A stretch of DNA of 64,000 nucleotides from an uncultured SAR86 cluster bacterium (lineage in GTDB: Bacteria > Pseudomonadota > Gammaproteobacteria > Magnimaribacterales > D2472), in contig CACJOM010000001.1 of the NCBI GenBank assembly GCA_902595065.1, forward strand, positions 255,463-319,462. The letters run 5' to 3'. Positions 16,794 through 25,829 of this stretch are shown one piece after another (within the stretch, counting starts at the first letter, position 1; each line of letters begins with the position of its first letter). The position numbers and the translations under genes were made by a program. The notes below the pieces were generated by a model that worked only from the letters and a program-made list of their open reading frames with translations, was not told the origin of the DNA and made no database searches.

Positions 16794-17369
16794 ATGACCC
16801 ATCTTATCTCTTTTAGTATCGAGATAATTTTGATTCTTATCGTTAGCGCCTTCATGTAGAGACGTTCTTTTCACAACCTTAATACCAACCTCTTCTAAAG
16901 CATCTACTTTTTTTGGATTATTTGTTAACAAGTTAACTGAAGTGATATTGAAATGTTGCATAATATCTAAGCAAATATTGTATTCTCTCAAGTCTGCTGG
17001 AAAGCCCAATAATTCATTAGCCTCAACAGTATCATGACCTTGGTCTTGTAAAGCATATGCTCGAATTTTATTAACCAGTCCAATGCCTCTGCCCTCTTGT
17101 CTTAAATATAAGAGAATTCCAGATTTATTTTCAGCCAACATTTTTAACGCTGATTGTAATTGAGGCCCACAATCACACCTTAGACTATGTAAAGCATCTC
17201 CAGTTAAACATTCAGAATGGACCCTACACATAACAGTATCTTGATTACGAACATCACCAATAGTTAATGCTATGTGATCCTTACCATTCGGTTCTTCAAA
17301 GGCAGAAATAGTAAAATTACCAAACTTTGTTGGCAATTCTGATTCAGAAACAAATTTACAACTATTCAA
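16785..17369 (-). CDS. ribA: GTP cyclohydrolase II
   Basis: Opens the imidazole ring of GTP in the first step of riboflavin synthesis. The zinc site is CLTGDALHSLRCDC near residues 54-67, followed by LYLRQEGRGIGLVNKI with the catalytic Arg region and VNLLTNNPKK. At 194 residues it is a stand-alone RibA. It probably starts with TTG at 17369, five bases after the pgpA stop, since no ATG is available before the conserved N-terminus. This gene supplies the activity that the C-terminal half of the RibBA-like protein at 29448 seems to have lost. Confidence 0.92.
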   Translation of the reverse strand: MNSCKFVSESELPTKFGNFTISAFEEPNGKDHIALTIGDVRNQDTVMCRVHSECLTGDALHSLRCDCGPQLQSALKMLAENKSGILLYLRQEGRGIGLVNKIRAYALQDQGHDTVEANELLGFPADLREYNICLDIMQHFNITSVNLLTNNPKKVDALEEVGIKVVKRTSLHEGANDKNQNYLDTKRDKMGHLR

Positions 17370-17374
17370 TTGAT

Positions 17375-17836
17375 TTAAATTAAGATTAAAATTGCATAGA
17401 TTATACCACCAGCAAATAATCCTGCTATTAAGTCATCAAGAAGGATGCCAAGACCTCCTTGTACATTTTGATCTACCCAAGAAATTGGCCAAGGCTTCCA
17501 AATATCAAATAATCTAAAGAGCAAAAAAGCACACAGATAGGTCATGATTCCATGGGAAACGAAAGATAAAGCCACAAACATACCTGCCACTTCATCAATT
17601 ACAATTGCTGAGTGATCCTTGGAATCGCTGTCTTTAGTTGCTTGAGAACAAACCAGCCAAGAAAATAATATAAAAATTGGCAAGATAACATGAGCTATTG
17701 GATGCATAAACTCTGCAAAGTACCAAATGAGTAAAGCAGCAAAGCTTCCCCATGTTCCTGATGCAGGTCTTATTAAACCTACCCCAAACCATGTAGCAAA
17801 AAGATGGGAAGGTATTTTTAAATTGGGGAAGTTCAT
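17375..17836 (-). CDS. pgpA: Phosphatidylglycerophosphatase A
   Basis: Inner-membrane phosphatase that makes phosphatidylglycerol. The 153 residues contain ATWFGVGLIRPASGTWGS near the N-terminus, the DEVAGMF motif, and RLFDIWKPWPISW with LDDLIAGLFAGG near the C-terminus, all diagnostic of PgpA, plus several hydrophobic helices. It lies one base after the thiL stop codon and five before ribA, so thiL-pgpA-ribA are one transcript. Confidence 0.94.
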   Translation of the reverse strand: MNFPNLKIPSHLFATWFGVGLIRPASGTWGSFAALLIWYFAEFMHPIAHVILPIFILFSWLVCSQATKDSDSKDHSAIVIDEVAGMFVALSFVSHGIMTYLCAFLLFRLFDIWKPWPISWVDQNVQGGLGILLDDLIAGLFAGGIIYAILILI

Positions 17837-17837
17837 C

Positions 17838-18767
17838 CTACTTAAAATGATCCCAATTATTCATTGAGCCTTGTTTATTAGTTAGTATTAATTTTTTACC
17901 GCTCATAACACCAATAGTATGACATTTTTTTTTGCAGGAATTGAGCCTGGCCTGAAGAGCTAATAGTTTTTTTGGAGGCACTGTAAATAACAATTCATAA
18001 TCATCTCCAAATTCCAAGCATTGCTTTTTATATTGTTTATCGACTACTGGCACTTGATCTAAATCAAGATTACATCCAACTCTCGAGCATGAAATTAAAT
18101 GAGAAAGATCTTGTACAATCCCATCAGAAATATCGATAGCAGATGTAGCAATGTTCGCAATTATTCGTCCATAGGCTATTTGGGCAGAAGGAAATAGATA
18201 GGGTTTTGTTTTACTGTTAATCTCACCACTTCTTTTATATTCTTTCAACCCAATATATCCAGACCCTAGAGCACCAGATAAACATAATATATCCCCAGAT
18301 TGAGCATTGGATCTAAATAAAGTTTTTTTCTCTGGTTTGCCTAATACTGTGACGCTAATCTGCAAAGGGCCTTTTGCTAGATCGCCACCAATCAATGGAA
18401 ACTGGAATTCTCGAGAAATTTTTTGCAATCCTTTTTTGAAAGCTTTCATCCAATCTGAATTAAAGTTTGGCATCACCAATGAAAGATTGAAGGCAATAGG
18501 TTTACCACCCATTGCTGCGATATCACTTACAGCAGTAGCAACCGATCTGTAGGCAATTGATTCCGGAGGCATAGATTTCATAAAATGTACGCCAGCTACA
18601 GAAGTATCTGTACTAATGAGTAACTTTGAATTAGCTGCAATTACAGCACAATCATCACCACCGGCAAGATTAATACCATTGGTTTGAATGTAAGAAGCAC
18701 CTATTCCTGATAGGTACTTCTTAATAATTGAAAATTCTGAACTTATATTAACTTGGATATCTTTCAA
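17838..18767 (-). CDS. thiL: Thiamine-monophosphate kinase
   Basis: Phosphorylates thiamine monophosphate to the cofactor thiamine diphosphate. The N-terminus has EFSIIKKYL and LAGGDDCAVI (ATP/Mg site), then STDTSVAGVHFM, FPLIGGDLAKG and the C-terminal AIDISDGIVQDL block. The start is uncertain: no ATG precedes EFSIIKKYL. I use TTG 18767, which overlaps the thiolase stop by 20 bases; GTG 18794 and TTG 18797 are longer alternatives that would add an unusual N-terminal tail. It is coupled to the thiolase upstream and pgpA downstream. Confidence 0.88.
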   Translation of the reverse strand: MKDIQVNISSEFSIIKKYLSGIGASYIQTNGINLAGGDDCAVIAANSKLLISTDTSVAGVHFMKSMPPESIAYRSVATAVSDIAAMGGKPIAFNLSLVMPNFNSDWMKAFKKGLQKISREFQFPLIGGDLAKGPLQISVTVLGKPEKKTLFRSNAQSGDILCLSGALGSGYIGLKEYKRSGEINSKTKPYLFPSAQIAYGRIIANIATSAIDISDGIVQDLSHLISCSRVGCNLDLDQVPVVDKQYKKQCLEFGDDYELLFTVPPKKLLALQARLNSCKKKCHTIGVMSGKKLILTNKQGSMNNWDHFK

Positions 18768-19941
18768 ATAATCCAGTCGCGCCCATTCCGCCACCAACGC
18801 ACATAGTCACAATACCAAATTGCTTATCTTGGTTATTAAGTTCGCGAACAATATGACCAACTTGTCTAGATCCTGTCATGCCAAAGGGATGCCCAATTGA
18901 AATAGAACCACCATTTACATTTAGTTTGTCCATTGAGATGCCTAGTTGATCACGGCAATATGCAACTTGAACTGCAAAAGCTTCATTCAGCTCCCAAAGA
19001 TCAATGTCATCAACACTCATGTTATGAGATTTTAAAAGTTTAGGTACAGAAAATACCGGCCCAATTCCCATTTCATCTGGTTCACAGCCCATTGTTGTAA
19101 ATCCTCTAAAGTAAGCCATTGGTTTTAAACCTAATTCAAGAGCTTTTTCTTCGCTCATAACCAATGTTACAGAAGCGCCATCTGAAAGCTGAGAAGAGTT
19201 ACCAGCAGTCACTGAGCCATTCTCTGGATCAAAGACAGGCTTCAATGCAGCCAAACCTTCTAAAGTTGTTCCAGGCCTATTGCACTCATCTTTGTCCACT
19301 GTGTAATCAACTTCTTTTGATTCACCGGTCTCTTTATTCATGAGCATCATCTTTGTATCCATTGGAATGATCTCATCAACAAACTTGCCTGCTTCCTGAG
19401 CAGCTGCTGTTCTTTTCTGGCTCTCAAAAGCAATCTCATCTTGAGCTTCTCTAGAAACGTTATACCTATTAGCAACGCATTCAGCAGTAATTCCCATAGG
19501 ATGGTATATTCCAGGATGGCTCTCTGCTAACTTTTCATTAACAAAACCATCCATGTTTTGTTTGCCTGAAAGCATGGTAATTTGCTCTACACCACCAGCT
19601 ATCACTGTGTCATAACAACCTGCCATCACCTGACTTGCAGCCATGGAAATTGATTGCAATCCAGAAGAGCAATAACGATTAACTGTTGTGCCACCTACTG
19701 TAAGTGGAAGGTTAGAAAGGACAGCAGCATTTCTACCGATATTATGCCCCATTGCGCCTTCAGGATTTCCACATCCCATAATTACATCTTCAACTGCTTC
19801 TGGTGGTAAATTGGGATTTCTATCCAACATAGCATTAATAATATGGGCTAACATGTCGTCTGGACGAGTCATGTTAAAGCCTCCGCGATGTGATTTAGCA
19901 AGACCAGTTCTTACGCTATCTACAATAACCGCTGTTTTCAT
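18748..19941 (-). CDS. Thiolase (acetyl-CoA C-acyltransferase)
   Basis: Cleaves 3-ketoacyl-CoA with CoA, or runs the reverse condensation, as in fatty-acid beta-oxidation. All catalytic elements are present: nucleophilic Cys in NRYCSSGLQSISMAA near residue 91, LNEAFAVQ, the His in GGSISIGHPFGMTGSR, and the second Cys in TMCVGGGMG near the C-terminus. Length 397 is standard. It lies 26 bases after the LETM1-like gene and overlaps thiL, so a catabolic gene is embedded in a cofactor/lipid operon. A FadA/AtoB distinction is not possible by eye. Confidence 0.92.
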   Translation of the reverse strand: MKTAVIVDSVRTGLAKSHRGGFNMTRPDDMLAHIINAMLDRNPNLPPEAVEDVIMGCGNPEGAMGHNIGRNAAVLSNLPLTVGGTTVNRYCSSGLQSISMAASQVMAGCYDTVIAGGVEQITMLSGKQNMDGFVNEKLAESHPGIYHPMGITAECVANRYNVSREAQDEIAFESQKRTAAAQEAGKFVDEIIPMDTKMMLMNKETGESKEVDYTVDKDECNRPGTTLEGLAALKPVFDPENGSVTAGNSSQLSDGASVTLVMSEEKALELGLKPMAYFRGFTTMGCEPDEMGIGPVFSVPKLLKSHNMSVDDIDLWELNEAFAVQVAYCRDQLGISMDKLNVNGGSISIGHPFGMTGSRQVGHIVRELNNQDKQFGIVTMCVGGGMGATGLFERYPS

Positions 19942-19967
19942 GTTTGTACTCCAAAATTAGTGTCGAG

Positions 19968-20285
19968 TTATTCTAAACGATCGTCGTCATTACTTAAAGA
20001 CTTATACCAATTTGGAATTAAATCAATATTTAACTCTTTAGCTTTAGCGAAAATATACGGAAGAGTAATTGGACTAAAAGGGAGGATCAAAAGAATTCCC
20101 AAGCCTAAATTTTTTAAGATTTGACGAAGCTGAGAATTGGCCATGTCTAATTCTTGCTCAGTTGCTGATCCCTCTACAAAGCGAATATAAGTATCAAGCA
20201 TTTTTTTATTTTCACGATTTTCTTCAAGAAAGCTCTCTTGGAGTTTTGCGAGGATTCTGTTAAAACGTTTAGTAAAAATTTTCAT
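19968..20285 (-). CDS. Small LETM1-like membrane protein
   Basis: A 105-residue protein: a basic N-terminal helix (KRFNRILAKLQESFLEE), a middle helix with EQELDMANSQLRQILKNLG, then one hydrophobic segment GLGILLILPFSPITLPYIF and AKAKELNIDLIPNWYKS. The arrangement of helix, LGxGxLxxLP and IDLIPxWY resembles the LETM1-like domain found in small bacterial membrane proteins. Function in bacteria is not established. ATG 20285 is chosen over TTG 20288. There is no Shine-Dalgarno sequence: a T-run from the upstream terminator reaches the start codon. Confidence 0.65.
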   Translation of the reverse strand: MKIFTKRFNRILAKLQESFLEENRENKKMLDTYIRFVEGSATEQELDMANSQLRQILKNLGLGILLILPFSPITLPYIFAKAKELNIDLIPNWYKSLSNDDDRLE

Positions 20286-20286
20286 C

Positions 20287-20316
20287 AAAAAAAAGCCCGG
20301 AAATAATCCGGGCTTT
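20287..20316 (-). terminator. Rho-independent terminator of the TonB receptor gene
   Basis: Nine-base perfect arms, AAAGCCCGG at 20292-20300 and CCGGGCTTT at 20308-20316, around a 7-base loop. On the minus strand the hairpin is followed by a run of eight T. It lies about 20 bases past the receptor's stop codon. A TATAAT hexamer (minus strand, about 20317-20322) sits just before the hairpin and could serve the next gene. Confidence 0.9.
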
Positions 20317-20336
20317 ATTATATCTAAAATAGATGA

Positions 20337-23216
20337 TTAAAAATTCATACCAAAATTAATTCCAAAGATCTTAGGATCTATGGCAACACCATTCTGGAAA
20401 CCACCCACAGTTACATCTGTTGAGTAATAGGCATAAATATGATCTTCATCACTCATATTTCTAACATAAGCCCCAAAGAACCATTTCTCTGAAACAGGAG
20501 TATAGTTAAGAGATAGATCAATTAAGCTTACATCTTCAATATGACCACGAGGCCTATTAAATGCAGTACTGTAGTAATCATCCCTGTATGAATAATCCAC
20601 TCTGAATGCCCATGAACCAGCATCTGTATCTATAAACTTAGTTAAACCAAGTCTATAGTTCAGCTCAGCAGCCATAGGAAGTGAATTTCCTGATAAATCT
20701 GCCTCAACTCCATCTGTTAGTGGACAAGGAAGTGTTGTTGAATCCAAGCCAAAGAATGGAACTGTACACAGAGGTCCAAAAGATTTGAACATGTAGCCAG
20801 CATCTGTTGGAGTATATAAAACCAAAGCTCCAAGCAGAGGATTTTGCGCTGCTATTCCAAGATAACAATCATTTGAAGGAGCCGCTTGGCCAACAAAAAC
20901 CAAAGGATTACAAGTTGCTATTAAAGGTGCAAAGTCAGAGAAGAACCCAGTTGCTCCGGCTGGAAGCGGAAGCTTTGTAGTAGCCTGATTTGGATTCAGC
21001 GGATCAACAGACTTGAAGTCCTCAATCTCTGTACTTGTGTTAGATACAAAACCATCAATCATTAAAGTATCAGATAATAACAATGTAAATTCCGCTTCTA
21101 TACCCTCAATTTTTACGTCGGCATTTTGGTTAATGGAAGCACGATTAACAATTTGTGATAGCTGAAGACCTTCATAATCATTGGTATATGCAGATACATT
21201 TAACTGAAGAGCTCCATCCATTAAAGTGCTCTTTAAACCTACCTCAAATACATTAGCAACTTCTGAATCAAAGTTTTCCAGTCCTGCAATATCAGTAGTG
21301 TTAAATCCACCAGGCTTAAACCCAGTTGAGTAAGATGCATAAAGAAGTTGGTTATCATTTAGATTATGATCAATTCCTAGTTTATAAGTTGACTCCTCTG
21401 CCGCATAGCCTCTTGCCACTGGAGCTGGTTTTACTGATCCGTAATATCCAGCACCTTGGTTCTGCAAATCAAGCAAAGAGTTAAACGCCTTATCGTTAAT
21501 TTCATACTCTGTGTAACGACCACCAATTGTCAAAGTTGTGTCATCGCTAAGATCAAAATACATTTCACCATATACAGCTTCACTACTTCTATTAATGTTG
21601 CTATCTACATGGAAGTATTGTTGCCAATCAGCTAAATGCCTTGGTCCAATGGATGCATCAGCAGCAGCTTTACCCCCATTTTTGGCTGCATTCAGCGTAT
21701 AACCTTGAGCTTGAGATGGTGGCAATAAACCAGCTAAAACAAGCTGAGTTGCCTCCGCCTGTGCCACTGGTAAAGATTGGAACCAGCCAACCCAGAATGG
21801 CGCCCCACCATATGGAGCGGAATCTGGGAAAATTGCTCCCAATGGTCCGGTTGAAACATCACCCCAATAATTCATGTATGGAGTACCAATGTTGTAATTG
21901 GTTTCACTATCGCTGCTAGAATAAAAAAGACCAAAGGTGAAGTTAAACGCACCATCATAGTCTGAGGAGAATCTTAATTCGTATTGTTCCCACTCACTTT
22001 CATTGAAAGATCTATCCATGGCTTGGTCGCTTGTATAGGTTTTCATGCCCAAAGCTGCTCCAGCCATATTACCTTTTGACTGATCATAAAAGATATTTGA
22101 TGTAATAGGACCCATTGAATATGGAACTACAGATACAGAATGATCATAATCTGCAAAATCTTCATATTCTCTAGTGTGATATGAATAGGTAAAGACCATA
22201 TTCATGGTGTCTGATAAAGCACTATCTATTTCAAATACTGTGTTTTGAAGAGTGGCTTCATGAGTTGGTTCAAAATCTAAGTTAACACTTCTTAAATCTG
22301 AAGAAGGGTTGTTCTCATAGATCGTATAGTTCAAAGCAGTGTTTTGGAATTGAAGGTAAGGGACCCAATGACCATAACTGCCTGGAGACCATACGGCATC
22401 GTTTCCACTTTCAAATGGACTACAACCATAGAATGTATCTTGTTTACAAAACTGTCTTGCTGCTCTTAATCGATTATCATCTGCTGCAGTTGTTTCATAA
22501 ATTAACGTCATGGTTGTGTCATCTGAGTAATCAAACTCAAAAGACATCCTGCCGCCTTGAGTATTTCTATCATCAAGTTTATTACCTGTATGAGCATTAG
22601 TTACGAAACCCTCTCTTTGGAGTGAAGCAAATGCAAACCTTGATCTTAATCTATCTGTCAGAGGTAAATTAACAGCCCCTTCCAGTCTTAATGAATCATA
22701 ATCAGCAATATCTGCTTTTAGATAGCCGCCTGCTTCTGCATCAGGTCTTTTTGTAATCATTTGGATCAAACCACCAGTGGTTCCTGCTCCGAATAATGAT
22801 CCTTGCGGTCCACGAAGAACCTCTACACGCTCAACATCAAAAAACTCTTGCTCATAAAGACCACTAGCAGATGCTGTTTGACCATTCCAGAAATATCCAA
22901 TACTTGCACTCGCAGAATTACCTACAGCAAAGTTACCAATACCCCTTAAAGTAATAGCAGAGCCTGAATAAGCTCCTTTTGCAAAACCTAATGTTGGTAC
23001 TGCAAACTGAAGATCTTCAAAGTTTTCAATTTGTTTTACTTCAAGATCAGCGCCTGTTATCGCAGTAATGGTAAGCCCAGTATCTTGTAGATTTGTTTCT
23101 TTTCTTAGAGCAGTAATCACAACCTCTTCAATCTCTCGCGCTGAGTCCTCTTGAGCGATTGTTGGAATTGCACTAAACGTAAATGCTAATAAAAAAGCAT
23201 AGAAATATCTGTTCAT
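20337..23216 (-). CDS. TonB-dependent outer-membrane receptor
   Basis: A 959-residue outer-membrane transporter energised by TonB. Signal peptide covers about residues 1-21 (hydrophobic core FYAFLLAFTFSAIPTIA). EEVVITALRKETNLQDTGL is the TonB-box/plug start, with ITLRGIGN and VEVLRGPQGSLFGAGTTGG completing the plug (to about 160). The rest is a 22-strand barrel ending in GINFGMNF, the expected aromatic terminus. Extracellular-loop segments contain cysteine pairs (near 260 and 810-870). A strong AAGGGGGAAG precedes ATG 23216. The ligand is unknown; the acyl-CoA dehydrogenases just upstream on the same strand suggest a lipid-like or terpenoid substrate, which is only inference. Confidence 0.93.
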   Translation of the reverse strand: MNRYFYAFLLAFTFSAIPTIAQEDSAREIEEVVITALRKETNLQDTGLTITAITGADLEVKQIENFEDLQFAVPTLGFAKGAYSGSAITLRGIGNFAVGNSASASIGYFWNGQTASASGLYEQEFFDVERVEVLRGPQGSLFGAGTTGGLIQMITKRPDAEAGGYLKADIADYDSLRLEGAVNLPLTDRLRSRFAFASLQREGFVTNAHTGNKLDDRNTQGGRMSFEFDYSDDTTMTLIYETTAADDNRLRAARQFCKQDTFYGCSPFESGNDAVWSPGSYGHWVPYLQFQNTALNYTIYENNPSSDLRSVNLDFEPTHEATLQNTVFEIDSALSDTMNMVFTYSYHTREYEDFADYDHSVSVVPYSMGPITSNIFYDQSKGNMAGAALGMKTYTSDQAMDRSFNESEWEQYELRFSSDYDGAFNFTFGLFYSSSDSETNYNIGTPYMNYWGDVSTGPLGAIFPDSAPYGGAPFWVGWFQSLPVAQAEATQLVLAGLLPPSQAQGYTLNAAKNGGKAAADASIGPRHLADWQQYFHVDSNINRSSEAVYGEMYFDLSDDTTLTIGGRYTEYEINDKAFNSLLDLQNQGAGYYGSVKPAPVARGYAAEESTYKLGIDHNLNDNQLLYASYSTGFKPGGFNTTDIAGLENFDSEVANVFEVGLKSTLMDGALQLNVSAYTNDYEGLQLSQIVNRASINQNADVKIEGIEAEFTLLLSDTLMIDGFVSNTSTEIEDFKSVDPLNPNQATTKLPLPAGATGFFSDFAPLIATCNPLVFVGQAAPSNDCYLGIAAQNPLLGALVLYTPTDAGYMFKSFGPLCTVPFFGLDSTTLPCPLTDGVEADLSGNSLPMAAELNYRLGLTKFIDTDAGSWAFRVDYSYRDDYYSTAFNRPRGHIEDVSLIDLSLNYTPVSEKWFFGAYVRNMSDEDHIYAYYSTDVTVGGFQNGVAIDPKIFGINFGMNF

Positions 23217-23259
23217 AATCTTCCCCCTTAAAGTTGATTGATTGAACTAGTAGATGAAT

Positions 23260-23289
23260 GATATACCTAATACCAAAGGCATTGCAATG
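23260..23289 (-). promoter_or_regulatory. Possible promoter and palindrome upstream of the TonB receptor
   Basis: On the minus strand TTGCAA (23282-23287) and TATATC (23260-23265) are 16 bases apart, giving a leader of about 40 bases. The -35 hexamer is the centre of the 10-base palindrome CATTGCAATG at 23280-23289, and a second TTGCAA lies about 11 bases further upstream. A repressor site overlapping the promoter is plausible but unproven. Confidence 0.33.
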
Positions 23290-23345
23290 GTTATGCAGTT
23301 GCAATTTTTATTATATTTCTTAGTTATAGGCTAAATAAATGTTGT

Positions 23346-24545
23346 TTATTTTAGTTGCGAAGAACTTTTACCTAACACTTGCCTGGCAACGATTAGTTGC
23401 TGAATTTGTTGGGTGCCCTCAAAAATATCAAGAATTTTAGAATCACGTGAAAACTTTTCAAGCAAATGGTCTTCTGAAAAACCCTGCATAGAGCATATTT
23501 CAACGCATTTTAAAGAGATTCTATTTCCAATTCTGCCCGCTTTTGCCTTGCCCATGGATGCTTCTTTGGAATTAGGCATTTTATTATCCATCATCCAGGC
23601 TGATTTATAGACTAACAATCTTGCAGCCTCCAATTCAGCTTCAAGCATTTCTAATTCACTCTGAATAGCTGTTTGTTGATGCATGGATCTACCAAAGTTA
23701 TCTTCATAGCCCTCTTCAGCTAACAAAGCCCTTGTCATGTCCAAGGCAGCTTGACCTAGACCGATTGCCATTCCAGCCACCATTGGTCGCGTATTATCGA
23801 AAGTCTGCATAGCCCCACCAAATGATTTTTTAGCTGCATTAACATCTGTCTCAATTTCTTCCTTGCCACCAAGCAAATTTGCACGAGGGATTCTACAATT
23901 ATCAAAAATTAAAGTTGCAGTATCGGATGCTCTGATACCTAATTTTTTTTCAAGCCTTGCAACGGTAAATCCTGGAGTGCCTTTTTCAACAATGAATGAT
24001 CTGATTGCTGATTTACCCATAGCCTTATTTAAGGTTGCCCAAACTACAACACAATCGCATCGATCGCCATCGGTTACGTAAATCTTTTCTCCGTTTAAGA
24101 CCCACTCATCGCCTTCTAAGACAGCTGTTGTTGAAATATTTTTAGAATCTGAACCTGCAGCAGGTTCTGTGATTGCCATGGCAGCCCATCTTTTTCCCCA
24201 CAAAGCTTTTTGGTCTTGGTTCCCAACTGCCATGATGGCAGCATTTCCTAATCCAGTACCTGGTCTAGCGAGAAATAGCCCAACATCACCCCAGCACATT
24301 TGCTCTAAAGAAATTACAGCCCATAGATTTCTGCCCCCCAAATCCATTGACTTGGCTGAATCATCGCTCACTCCACTTTCTTTTTTTTGTGCTGCAGCAG
24401 CTTGATTAAGTTGCTCCATTTCTAAGGGCGGCTCATGCTCAGCTTTGTCATATTTTCTGGAGATAGGACGCAATATAAACTCTGCTGCCATCCTCATAGT
24501 CTCTTGAGTTTTTTGTAATTGATTAGGTAAAAGTGGATGTATCAT
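23346..24545 (-). CDS. Acyl-CoA dehydrogenase
   Basis: FAD-dependent dehydrogenase of 399 residues that forms the 2,3-double bond of an acyl-CoA. Visible elements are the flavin-contacting AITEPAAGSDSKNISTTAV near residue 122, NGEKIYVTDGDRCDCVVVWA, the second FAD block, and the catalytic Glu in ILDIFEGTQQIQQLIVARQV near the C-terminus. ATG 24545 is preferred because CAGGAG lies nine bases upstream and it begins one base after the preceding stop; TTG 24569 is the longer alternative. It is paired with a second, different dehydrogenase upstream. Substrate unknown. Confidence 0.9.
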   Translation of the reverse strand: MIHPLLPNQLQKTQETMRMAAEFILRPISRKYDKAEHEPPLEMEQLNQAAAAQKKESGVSDDSAKSMDLGGRNLWAVISLEQMCWGDVGLFLARPGTGLGNAAIMAVGNQDQKALWGKRWAAMAITEPAAGSDSKNISTTAVLEGDEWVLNGEKIYVTDGDRCDCVVVWATLNKAMGKSAIRSFIVEKGTPGFTVARLEKKLGIRASDTATLIFDNCRIPRANLLGGKEEIETDVNAAKKSFGGAMQTFDNTRPMVAGMAIGLGQAALDMTRALLAEEGYEDNFGRSMHQQTAIQSELEMLEAELEAARLLVYKSAWMMDNKMPNSKEASMGKAKAGRIGNRISLKCVEICSMQGFSEDHLLEKFSRDSKILDIFEGTQQIQQLIVARQVLGKSSSQLK

Positions 24546-24546
24546 C

Positions 24547-25668
24547 TTAAACTCCTGCGCCCCCTTCAAATATGCCGATGGCTCTTAAATTTCTATACCA
24601 AAGCTCAACTGGATGCTCATGAGTAAAACCATGGCCTCCAAGCAATTGAACTCCATCGGTTCCTATTTTCATTGCATGATGGGCAGCAAATCGATATGTG
24701 AGTGATGCCTGCTTATGAAAATCTTCACCAAGATCCTTTAAAGCAGCAGATTTATATATCATTAATCTCAGGGCTTCTGTTTCAATTGCCATGTCAGCAA
24801 CCATAAAGGCCACGGATTGTCGGTTTGAAATTGGCTCATCAAAAGCAACTCTCTCGTTGGTATATGGAACTACGTAATCTAAAACAGCTTGGCAGACTCC
24901 TAAGGCTAAGGCAGACATGCCGATTCGAGAGGAGTCTACAAGCGCTTCATAGTTAATAGAATAATTGTGTCCGCCAAGTTTCTGTGAAGCATTAATTTTA
25001 CAATTAGATAAATTAATTTGAGATAAAGGTGCGCCCTTTAAGCCCATAAAATCCTTGTCTTCAAGCGTAACGCCCTCTTGATCTTTATTGATAAAATATA
25101 AATTGCATTCGTCCGATTCATTAGATGCAGAAATCAAAAAAGTATTGGCTTGATTTGCAAAAGCAACGCCTGTTTTCGACCCATTAAGAATAATTTCTTT
25201 ACCATTCTCCTCTGCAGTAACGTCTGACTGATATGGATCAGTAGAAAGCAAAGAATTATTAATTCCAAGGCCTACATGAAAGATTGATCCATTAACGAGT
25301 TTGGGTAACAGCTCTCCTTTTTGCTCTTCACTACCATGCTCTGAGATAATTTGAGCAACTAATAAAGGAACAGACACCGACATTGATAGGGATAAATCTC
25401 CATATGCAAGTGCTTCAAGGGCCAAAGCGTTTGAGACAGAATCCTGCTCTAATCCCATCCCGCCATAAGCCTCTGGAATGATAAGGGGAATAAGATCTAA
25501 AGATTTAATTTTTTCAAGTAATTCATTGCTAGGCCCGCCATCCTCCTCAACTTGTCTGGCATGAGGACGAAGCTCAGTTTCAGCAAATTTTCTCAGCATG
25601 TCCCAAGTCATCTGCTGCTCTTCAGAAAGAGTGAGATCAAAAGGATGGTCTGTGTTGTAATCTTGCAT
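24547..25668 (-). CDS. Acyl-CoA dehydrogenase family protein
   Basis: A 373-residue acyl-CoA dehydrogenase homologue, divergent from its downstream neighbour. The N-terminal helical domain has LSEEQQMTWDMLRKFAETEL, then PEAYGGMGLEQDSVSNALAL, and the C-terminal QLLGGHGFTHEHPVELWYRN. The protein ends in IFEGGAGV; the Glu is at the catalytic position but the usual following helix is absent, which I believe is normal for this subfamily. Two adjacent dehydrogenase genes of unlike sequence may encode a heteromeric enzyme, as in steroid side-chain degradation; that is inference. It is the first gene of the pair and diverges from nth. Confidence 0.85.
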   Translation of the reverse strand: MQDYNTDHPFDLTLSEEQQMTWDMLRKFAETELRPHARQVEEDGGPSNELLEKIKSLDLIPLIIPEAYGGMGLEQDSVSNALALEALAYGDLSLSMSVSVPLLVAQIISEHGSEEQKGELLPKLVNGSIFHVGLGINNSLLSTDPYQSDVTAEENGKEIILNGSKTGVAFANQANTFLISASNESDECNLYFINKDQEGVTLEDKDFMGLKGAPLSQINLSNCKINASQKLGGHNYSINYEALVDSSRIGMSALALGVCQAVLDYVVPYTNERVAFDEPISNRQSVAFMVADMAIETEALRLMIYKSAALKDLGEDFHKQASLTYRFAAHHAMKIGTDGVQLLGGHGFTHEHPVELWYRNLRAIGIFEGGAGV

Positions 25669-25829
25669 GGATTTTTAGATAAATTTAACTTTTGATTACT
25701 TGTAAAAGTAAAGCATTGTGTAAAGATGTTAAAGGTATTAATTAGTCAAATCAATGACTATTGATGTGACGAATATTCAAAAATTTGAATTATAAGAAAA
25801 GGCTTATATCACTAATTAGAGTTTGAATA

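Noticed and set aside
24547..24580. C-terminal truncation of the upstream acyl-CoA dehydrogenase
   Set aside because: The ending WYRN...IFEGGAGV resembles other members of its subfamily as I remember them, and the gene stops one base before a well-placed start codon, so it looks complete.
25743..25760. Inverted repeat TAGTCA-6-TGACTA between the acyl-CoA dehydrogenase and nth genes as a fatty-acid regulator site
   Set aside because: Arms of only six bases in AT-rich DNA are expected by chance, and it does not match the FadR or PsrA consensus that I know.
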